Of a stretch of DNA of 5,035 nt, positions 1 to 5,035 are shown in pieces. The stretch is from Candidatus Woesearchaeota archaeon (GTDB lineage Archaea > Nanobdellota > Nanobdellia > Woesearchaeales > UBA11576), in NCBI GenBank assembly GCA_030591125.1, contig JAUVBP010000102.1, positions 1 through 5,035 on the forward strand, read 5' to 3'. Every line of letters starts with the position of its first letter. Position 1 is the first letter of the stretch. The translations under genes were made by a program, and so were the position numbers. The notes under the pieces were generated by a model. The model was not told where the DNA came from. It was given only the letters and a program-made list of their open reading frames with translations, and ran no database searches.

Positions 1-432
1 ACCTGTCGATCCTTTGACTCTCGCGTGTGAAGGTAGCTCAAGATATCCGTATGTCTCAGAGAAGTTGACCATTGCCTTGTACCATTCTGCTCTCTGTACC
101 TTGCCGAGATCGTGGAAGGATATCCTGGAGAATATGAATCCAAAAGTCCTTTCAGGATCCATGAAGAGACGTAGTCCTGTTTCAAGGCGTATCTTCATCC
201 CTGCTTCCAAGATCAGGTATGCACCGTTAGGGTCTTTTGTCGTGTGGATCTTCAGTCCAGTGTCATACTCTTTACCGCCTGAACCTACCAGGTGTAATGT
301 ATTCTTTGTCAGTCCTGTAAATGTAAGGCTGTCATCCCAGTTGGAGTGCTGTACATCCGCACTTACATCTATCTCCTTATCACTCCCTCCGTCAGTGAAT
401 ATCCCTATCTCTTTCAGCTTGACTGCAATCTT
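1..432 (-). other. Beta-rich C-terminal region of the giant protein, fold unknown
   Basis: Residues about 1426-1569 change character completely: alternating apolar and polar residues, many Gly, Thr, Asp and aromatic residues, as in DDSLTFTGLTKNTLHLVG and GAYLILEAGMKIRLETGL. This suggests a beta-sandwich or beta-barrel-like domain, possibly a second FHA-like or carbohydrate-type fold, but no signature lets me assign it. The last 35 residues carry aromatics (FGFIFSRISF, EWYKAMVNF). The region runs off the window, so its end is not seen. Confidence 0.6.
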
Positions 433-3400
433 TTTTCCCTGAATCATGACCTGCCATCTTCCCTCTTCTGATAGCCTTATCTTGAACCATTCGCCTTTTT
501 TGTTCGCGATATCATAGACGCTCATAGGATGCAGCTCTGCAGACATCGCGTTAGAGCCCAATGCCTTGAGGTCATATCCCTGCTTGTTCTTGTCGATCTC
601 GAAATGCTCCCTGCTTATCTGCCTTATGACACTCATGTCCCCGGTTATTATCACATCACAATTCTCGCTGCTCAATTTCATCCGGCTCGTCGAGTTCCTC
701 TTCCTTCCCACAAGAATCCTCTTTTTTGTGTAATTCAAGAGCACTCCGGGGAATCCTTCAGCAGACCTGCCTTCTTTGTCATAGAATTGGGTGACTTTGC
801 TGCTATATTTCCCTACTGTGAAAGGTTCGAGCACCCCGACACCTTTCGTATCCTTTTCGATCCGTTGTGCAACAATGTCCTGTTTCTGTGTCATCCGTTC
901 ATCAAGTGTATCCCACATCTTCTGTGCGCGCTGCTTCCAATGATCGACCCTTTCGATCTCCATCGGGGTGAGGCCTTTGCGTTTCTCCATCTCCAGACGG
1001 GAGATTGCCTTTTCAGCAAATGCCTTTGCCTCTGTAGGATCAGATCTCAAGATCTGCCTGGCCTTGTTTATAGTATACATCACTTCCCGGATCACTTCGT
1101 TCAGTTTTACCATCCTGGCAAGCCCTCGGGCATTCTCTTCCTGTGTCTTAAGGTCGCTCACCTGGACCTCTGCACGGGCGGTAACATTCCTGATCTCATC
1201 TTCAAGCCTCTTCACCAGACCCATTGCCTGATCAAGCTCTTCTTGGCTGCTGACAACTTCTGCTTCTGTCTCGGCAATGAGAGTCTCTTTATGCTTGATA
1301 GTGTTGAGCAATACGGATATCTCTTTCTTGAGCAATTCACTGCTGTGTTCTTTTGATCTTAGCTGCATCACTTCCCGCCTTAGAGTCTCTATCTGTTCAT
1401 GCAGCTTCAGCCGATTATTTTTTGCAGTTGCAAGATTTGACTGGAGCATCACCATCCTCTGTTCTAGAACCCCCTTCTCTTCTACGGCTGCTGCGTTCAG
1501 GCTCTTTAGCTCCTGGATGAGCTTGTGGCTCTCTTCCTCTTGCTGTACGGCTATATTGCGTATCTTGAGGGTGTTTTCCAACTCGTTCTTGAGCAGCTCT
1601 GTCTGTTGTAGATAGAAATCCTCTCTCTCTGAAAGCTTCTGCTTGAACACTTCAACATCTTTGGCATTCTGTTCTTCTTTCCTTCTGATCTCCTGGTCGA
1701 AACCTTCAATATCCTGCTTATGTGCCTGCTCTCTTGATACGAGCTTCTTCTTCAGTGCCTCTGCTTGCTGTATATTGCTCTGCTCTTTAGCTGTTATCTC
1801 CTGTCTCAATCCTGCAATCTCTTGTGCGTGTTGTTGCGCTTTCTTTGTCATCGCTCTATCCAATGCGGCTTTCTCTGCAGCGGATTTTTCTATGCTTGCC
1901 TGCAGTCCTTTTATCTCTTCTACTTTCAGGTCAATCCTTTCGGCGAATATCTTTCCATTGTCCTCAAGAGACAGGTTCTGACGTCCGAGCTCGGCAATCC
2001 TGCCGACCATCTCGTCAATCTTTGACTGGCTCTCATCTGATCCTTTCCTTGCGTCTTTCAGTTGGGCTTCCAGCTCTTCCAGCGATCTCCTGTATTCAAT
2101 CTCTGCCTGTTCTTTCTCGTGCTTCAGCTTCTCAAGAAGCTTGTTGTTCTCAGCAGTCTTCTCCTTCTCGGATTTTATCGTGTCATGCTGTACTTTTATC
2201 TCTTTTTCACGTGCTTTCAATGTCTCATTGGCAGTATCAAGTGTAGAAACAAGGCGTTTCAGTTTATCATTATCTTCTGAAGATGTCTTCTTGAGTGTCT
2301 CTTTGAGTGTCTCTAATTCTTTGGTCAGCTTTTCTTTCTCCTGCTTGAGCTTCACTATGTGCGGCGTGAGCATGTCCCTTATGTATGTCTCCGAATCTTC
2401 TACAGCTTGCTTGGCTGCTTGCTTGTTCTCTTCACAAAGCCTCTCCAGCTCTTTGATCGATTTCCCTCTTTCAGTGGCCAGAATGGCTTTCTCTGCCACA
2501 TCTTCTGCTAATTGCTCATTTATCTTGTTGGTCTCTGCCAGCTGTCGTGTCAGCTGTTCCTGTATTGCCTTATGTCTGGACTCGGCATCTTCAAGCTGCT
2601 TCTCGAACCGCTCCTGCAGCTCTTTCATCTCCCTGCTGAACTGTCTCTCAATCTCCTTGTTCGATGTTCCTGCTTCTACTGCTTCTGTGATCCGTCTGTC
2701 AAGTCTCTCTTGTGCTTCCTCAAGTTCCTCTTCGAGTTGCGCGTATGCTAGGACCTCTTTACTCAATTCCTCTATATAATTGTCAGAGCGCTCTCTCTGC
2801 TCTTCACATTCCTGTTTGAGCTTCTCTATATGTCTCTCTTGTTTCTTGCTGCTGTTCATCAGCGTCGCTATGTTTGACTCCAGTTTGTCCCTCAAAGAGT
2901 CTGCCTCTTTACGTTCTGCATCACGTCCTTTTGTCAGCCTGATGAGCAATGCTTTTGTATTCCGTAGGACCTCTTGAGTCACGTCAAGTTCGTCCTGTAC
3001 ATTGGCAAGTTCTGGAGTCTTGCCTTCTATCTGTTCTCTTGCCTCGGTAAGGTGGCTATTTGCTATTTTCAGTTCGTTTGTAAGATCAGTCTTTGCGTTT
3101 GCAGCTTCTGCCAGCTGGGTCTGCACGTCTTCCATGTCAGCTGTCAGATTCCTGAGGCGTTCTTCATACTCTTTCCTGGTCTCAGCCTCTGCGGCCTTTG
3201 CCATCTCCTGCTGTGCATGTCGCTGTTCTTCTGTAAGGTGTGCGAAACGTCCCTTCAGTTCAACTATCTGATGTTCTGCCGTATCTTTCGCGAGTTGGAG
3301 TTCCTTGTTCTGTGTCTCGAGAGCTTCGGCACGGGCGGTCAGTTCTTCTAGCAGTTCTTTCGATGTATCTGTCAATGATTGTGTCGCTATTGCCTGTCCT

Positions 3401-4707
3401 TCCTGTGTAATCAGGATATCCACTAATCTGCTCATGAGATCGGTCTTGTTCTCGATCTTTTCAATCGTGAGTCCGTCTAATTTTTCAGATAGATTAGTAT
3501 CTGATCGTGCTCTCTTCAATGCGTTCTCCACATCCGCTTTCCAGTCGGCCATGATCTTCTCTGCGTTATCTGCTCGTGCCTTCTCACCTGCGGCTGACCT
3601 GTTTGTATTGTCTATGGTGCTTTTAACCAGATGCGCCTGTTGCTCAAGATAAGCAATCCGTCTAGTGGACTCGACTGCCTTCGCTTCTGCCTCTGCAGCA
3701 TTGGAAGTGTGCTCTATCCTCAGCAGATCCAGCTCTGACTGCTTCAGGCTGATCACTATGTCGTCGAATTTCCTCAACTTATCCCATATCTTATCGACAA
3801 TCGTCCTATGTTCGTGAGCGGCAGGGACAAGATCTGATCGTATGATCTTCCCCATGTTGTCCAGCTTGGCCATCATGGCATCATACTTCTCATCTTTTGA
3901 CCCTTTAGGTATGGAGTCCTTAAGTGCGCGGATCGTCCCTTCAATCCTCTCTTTAAGATGCGTAAGATAATTACAATCGCTCTCTGCCTTGCTCAGTTCC
4001 TGGAACACCGTATGGCTTGTATCTGATCTCTTCTGATGATCTATCTGATCTTCGAGCTTGTGCAGTTTGGCGATCTTATCGCTGAGTTCTCCTTCTGAAC
4101 CGATGCCTGCAAAGACCTGTTCATATCTTTTCATCTCATCTTCGAGCCGTTGTTCAAGGTCGGACAGAATCTTCTTCTTGTGCTCCACACCCTTCACTTT
4201 TTCTGTTATCATGGAGTGTTCCTTGTGCAGGGCATCAATCACTGTCGCCAGTGCGCGCTGGCTCTGTTCAAGCTCCGTATTCAATGTCTGCAGTCTCTCC
4301 TCCATCTCTGGCCTGACTCTCTCGATGACCTTGATCTCTTCCCCAAACGTCTCTTTCCTTGTATCTTTCGGGATGATCTTCTTTGCAGTCTCGACGACTT
4401 CCCTGACCGCGGTCACGACCCTTGGTTCCTCTTTGACAAGTTCCTGCCCTCCGACCTCTGCCTCTATCCTTTTTCCTGCAATCACCTCGAAGCGACGTAT
4501 GACCTCTTCAGGCGTCATGTGTTCCTTATGTCTCTTCTTTCCGAGCCTTGGTTCTGCAAACTCGTGGAATCCAAGCAAGGCGAAAGCACCGACCAGAATA
4601 ATCGCTATACCTGGCAGGGTCATCCCTCTCATGAACATGAACACAGCAAAGACTATGATGAGCAACCCTGCACTTCCATATCCTCCTGCTCTCTTTATGT
4701 TGGTCAT
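1..4707 (-). CDS. Giant membrane-anchored coiled-coil protein with C-terminal FHA-like domain (3' end outside window)
   Basis: The frame is open from ATG at 4707 to the window edge: 1569 codons, no stop, about 180 kDa so far. Domains in order: a membrane hairpin (residues 12-47), a basic linker with prolines (53-133), a coiled coil rich in Glu, Lys, Gln and Leu (about 133-1220), a helical neck (about 1200-1290), an FHA-like domain (about 1325-1425, with GR at 1334-1335 and SREH at 1365-1368) and a beta-rich tail of unknown fold. By the positive-inside rule (K5/R6 before, R54/K57/K58/R59 after the hairpin) both ends are cytoplasmic. The start is supported by a purine-rich ribosome-binding site. 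No Walker A or B motif, SMC hinge or catalytic motif is visible, so names such as SMC, Rad50 or myosin would reflect coiled-coil bias only. I infer a structural tether or scaffold that reads phosphorylated partners. I do not recognise a named family. The coding call is near certain, the role is not. Confidence 0.96.
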   Translation of the reverse strand, partial: MTNIKRAGGYGSAGLLIIVFAVFMFMRGMTLPGIAIILVGAFALLGFHEFAEPRLGKKRHKEHMTPEEVIRRFEVIAGKRIEAEVGGQELVKEEPRVVTAVREVVETAKKIIPKDTRKETFGEEIKVIERVRPEMEERLQTLNTELEQSQRALATVIDALHKEHSMITEKVKGVEHKKKILSDLEQRLEDEMKRYEQVFAGIGSEGELSDKIAKLHKLEDQIDHQKRSDTSHTVFQELSKAESDCNYLTHLKERIEGTIRALKDSIPKGSKDEKYDAMMAKLDNMGKIIRSDLVPAAHEHRTIVDKIWDKLRKFDDIVISLKQSELDLLRIEHTSNAAEAEAKAVESTRRIAYLEQQAHLVKSTIDNTNRSAAGEKARADNAEKIMADWKADVENALKRARSDTNLSEKLDGLTIEKIENKTDLMSRLVDILITQEGQAIATQSLTDTSKELLEELTARAEALETQNKELQLAKDTAEHQIVELKGRFAHLTEEQRHAQQEMAKAAEAETRKEYEERLRNLTADMEDVQTQLAEAANAKTDLTNELKIANSHLTEAREQIEGKTPELANVQDELDVTQEVLRNTKALLIRLTKGRDAERKEADSLRDKLESNIATLMNSSKKQERHIEKLKQECEEQRERSDNYIEELSKEVLAYAQLEEELEEAQERLDRRITEAVEAGTSNKEIERQFSREMKELQERFEKQLEDAESRHKAIQEQLTRQLAETNKINEQLAEDVAEKAILATERGKSIKELERLCEENKQAAKQAVEDSETYIRDMLTPHIVKLKQEKEKLTKELETLKETLKKTSSEDNDKLKRLVSTLDTANETLKAREKEIKVQHDTIKSEKEKTAENNKLLEKLKHEKEQAEIEYRRSLEELEAQLKDARKGSDESQSKIDEMVGRIAELGRQNLSLEDNGKIFAERIDLKVEEIKGLQASIEKSAAEKAALDRAMTKKAQQHAQEIAGLRQEITAKEQSNIQQAEALKKKLVSREQAHKQDIEGFDQEIRRKEEQNAKDVEVFKQKLSEREDFYLQQTELLKNELENTLKIRNIAVQQEEESHKLIQELKSLNAAAVEEKGVLEQRMVMLQSNLATAKNNRLKLHEQIETLRREVMQLRSKEHSSELLKKEISVLLNTIKHKETLIAETEAEVVSSQEELDQAMGLVKRLEDEIRNVTARAEVQVSDLKTQEENARGLARMVKLNEVIREVMYTINKARQILRSDPTEAKAFAEKAISRLEMEKRKGLTPMEIERVDHWKQRAQKMWDTLDERMTQKQDIVAQRIEKDTKGVGVLEPFTVGKYSSKVTQFYDKEGRSAEGFPGVLLNYTKKRILVGRKRNSTSRMKLSSENCDVIITGDMSVIRQISREHFEIDKNKQGYDLKALGSNAMSAELHPMSVYDIANKKGEWFKIRLSEEGRWQVMIQGKKIAVKLKEIGIFTDGGSDKEIDVSADVQHSNWDDSLTFTGLTKNTLHLVGSGGKEYDTGLKIHTTKDPNGAYLILEAGMKIRLETGLRLFMDPERTFGFIFSRISFHDLGKVQRAEWYKAMVNFSETYGYLELPSHARVKGSTG
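433..735 (-). other. FHA-like phosphothreonine-binding domain in the giant protein
   Basis: Residues about 1325-1425. FHA domains are beta-sandwiches that bind phosphothreonine peptides; their signature is a Gly-Arg after the first strand, an Asp-Ile/Val strand, Ser-Arg-x-His, and an Asn-Gly loop after a strand ending in Gly-Ser. Here ILVGR places G1334 and R1335, then NCDVII, then ISREHFEI with S1365, R1366 and H1368, then YDLKALGSN with G1384, S1385 and N1386. The order and spacing fit. Deviations are a longer first loop between GR and the DVII strand, and GSNAM in place of the usual GSxNG. The Arg and Ser that contact phosphate in known FHA domains are both retained. The C-terminal boundary is uncertain. 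Confidence 0.75.
1048..4311 (-). other. Long coiled-coil rod of the giant protein
   Basis: Residues about 133-1220 are dominated by Glu, Lys, Gln, Arg, Ala and Leu with apolar residues at heptad-like spacing, as in KELETLKETLKK and LKKKLVSREQ. Only four prolines occur in this span: 267, 295, 565 and 782. Glycine- and proline-bearing breaks are seen near 210-216 (GIGSEGE), 267-295 and about 405-450 (LDGLTIEKIENK). These divide the rod into segments. At 0.15 nm per residue a fully helical rod would be around 160 nm, a maximum since the breaks may bend it. Oligomeric state cannot be read from sequence by eye. Confidence 0.9.
2290..2313 (-). repeat. Two-copy 12-base tandem repeat inside the coiled coil
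   Basis: On the plus strand cttgagtgtctc is followed directly by tttgagtgtctc, 11 of 12 bases identical. On the coding strand this is residues 799-806, ETLK twice. It keeps frame, sits in a strongly helical stretch and looks like a recent in-frame duplication within the rod. It has no sign of being mobile or regulatory. Confidence 0.7.
4567..4674 (-). other. Membrane hairpin encoded at the N terminus of the giant protein
   Basis: Residues about 12-26 (GSAGLLIIVFAVFMF) and about 31-47 (LPGIAIILVGAFALLGF) are two hydrophobic segments separated by a tight turn, RGMT with a following Pro-Gly. Both are short for membrane-spanning helices but uniformly apolar. K5 and R6 before the first and the RLGKKRHK cluster after the second predict both flanks in the cytoplasm, so the rest of the protein would stay inside the cell. 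There is no signal-peptidase site. A re-entrant or peripheral hairpin is the alternative to two full crossings. Confidence 0.85.
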
Positions 4708-4709
4708 GT

Positions 4710-4718
4710 CTCTTCCTT
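4710..4718 (-). promoter_or_regulatory. Ribosome-binding site of the giant coiled-coil gene
   Basis: Minus-strand sequence AAGGAAGAG lies between the TAG of the upstream gene (4721-4719) and the ATG at 4707. The AAGGA core is 6 bases from the start codon, and the site begins on the base after the stop. This fixes the start at 4707 and suggests translational coupling: ribosomes ending the upstream gene are placed on the next initiation site. No room remains for a promoter between the genes, so transcription presumably starts upstream of the window. Confidence 0.75.
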
Positions 4719-5035
4719 CTACATATTGATCATCAATCGTTTGAGCTGGGTCAGTATCTTGTCCAGCTTCAGCCTGAAATAAAGATGCATCTCGTCTGCA
4801 TTGTCCTTGTCAGGCAGTCCCATCTCCACGAATATCTTGTGACGGACATCTGCAGGTGATCCATGAGTCACTTTCTCGTACGTGTCATGGTTCAGCTCTT
4901 CGATCCGCCCTATTATCTTCTCTTTCATATTCTTCTTCTTATCATCGTCATCTGTCGCACCTATCAGCCCGTGTATCTGGTCGATTGTCTTATGGATGGT
5001 CTCTTCTGTCTCATGGTCGTATTTCACCAGTTCTG
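4719..5035 (-). CDS. C-terminal part of a small charged helical protein, function unknown (5' end outside window)
   Basis: The frame is open from the window edge to TAG at 4721-4719, giving 104 complete residues. A GTG at 5027-5025 could be read as a start (102 residues), but no Shine-Dalgarno sequence precedes it in the few bases visible, and the frame continues upstream through Leu and Glu codons, so I treat the gene as truncated at the edge. The product is highly charged, with an acidic-then-basic patch (TDDDDKKK), a central helix around ELNHDTYEKV, a short loop containing GSPADV and GLPDKDNADE, and a final amphipathic helix ending LKRLMINM. There is no membrane segment, signal peptide or catalytic motif in this part. 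It ends 11 bases before the giant coiled-coil gene on the same strand, so the two are probably co-transcribed and may work together. I do not recognise the family. Confidence 0.85.
   Translation of the reverse strand, partial: ELVKYDHETEETIHKTIDQIHGLIGATDDDDKKKNMKEKIIGRIEELNHDTYEKVTHGSPADVRHKIFVEMGLPDKDNADEMHLYFRLKLDKILTQLKRLMINM

Noticed and set aside
271..285. Glycine-rich GSGGK in the C-terminal region as a possible P-loop
   Set aside because: The lysine is followed by Glu instead of Ser or Thr, the spacing does not match GxxxxGK[ST], and the surroundings look like a turn between beta strands.
529..1356. Plus-strand open frame of 275 codons opposite the neck and FHA-coding part
   Set aside because: It is fully antisense to the giant gene, its translation is a Cys-, His-, Leu- and Phe-rich string with no domain pattern, and the minus strand clearly encodes the conserved FHA motifs here.
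2141..2779. Plus-strand open frame of 212 codons, very rich in Ser, Leu and Cys
   Set aside because: Such composition is exactly what the complement of Glu-, Lys- and Gln-rich coiled-coil codons gives. No ribosome-binding site or real protein pattern supports it.
1164..3342. The short string gcacgggcggt or near copies at about 1172 and 3330
   Set aside because: It reflects the same codons for Thr-Ala-Arg-Ala in two coiled-coil segments; two short copies over 2 kb apart do not make a repeat family.
1048..4311. SMC, Rad50 or myosin-like identity for the coiled coil
   Set aside because: There is no Walker A, Walker B, ABC signature or hinge domain in the window, and the N terminus is a membrane hairpin instead of an ATPase head. 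Similarity to those families would come from coiled-coil composition.
4621..4638. Internal Met codons at residues 24, 26 and 29 as alternative starts of the giant gene
   Set aside because: They lie within or just after the first hydrophobic segment, would destroy the hairpin, and have no ribosome-binding site, while ATG at 4707 has a strong one.
4058..4782. Two overlapping plus-strand open frames (4058-4729 and 4150-4782)
   Set aside because: They overlap each other in different frames and lie antisense to the start of the giant gene and its upstream neighbour, both of which have better coding evidence.
4934..4960. DDDDK in the upstream gene product, identical to the enteropeptidase recognition sequence
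   Set aside because: It sits in a natural run of acidic then basic residues inside a charged helical protein. Short matches like this arise by chance and there is no sign of a vector or tag.
5025..5027. GTG as the true start of the upstream gene
   Set aside because: The frame stays open to the window edge and the visible upstream bases carry no Shine-Dalgarno sequence, so a start outside the window is more likely. It cannot be fully excluded from 8 upstream bases.

Overview
The window holds two genes, both read on the minus strand, and both cut by a window edge. One very large coding region (4707 down to 1, 1569 codons with no stop) fills 93% of it. A short fragment of an upstream gene (5035 down to 4719) ends 11 bases before it. 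There is no gene-free stretch over 300 bases and no RNA gene, mobile element or CRISPR array that I can see. The many long plus-strand open frames are antisense shadows of the coiled-coil gene, and their translations are runs of Ser, Leu, Phe and Cys.

The organism is probably an archaeon. The coding strand uses ATA for Ile and AGA/AGG for Arg very often, ribosome-binding signals are strong, and genes are tightly packed. A small-genome lineage such as DPANN would fit, but this is inference from codon use and style; no phylogenetic marker is present and an uncultivated bacterial lineage is not excluded.

Layout, following the minus strand: (1) 5035-4719, the C-terminal 104 residues of a charged, mostly helical protein of unknown function. 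(2) 4718-4710, a ribosome-binding site that begins directly after the stop codon of the first gene. (3) 4707-1, a giant protein of at least 1569 residues. It starts with a two-helix membrane hairpin (about residues 12-47) and a basic linker. A coiled coil of roughly 1090 residues follows (about 133-1220), then a short helical neck with prolines. Next comes a forkhead-associated (FHA)-like phosphopeptide-binding domain (about 1325-1425), and last a beta-rich C-terminal region that continues past the window edge.

The likely picture is a cytoplasmic rod anchored in the membrane at its N terminus, presenting a phosphothreonine-reading head far from the membrane. The small upstream gene is probably co-transcribed and could be a partner, but nothing in its sequence names a function. 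The combination of membrane hairpin, giant coiled coil and distal FHA-like domain is the most interesting thing here. It resembles, in reversed order, the eukaryotic tail-anchored FHA/coiled-coil protein SLMAP, and is most likely convergent.
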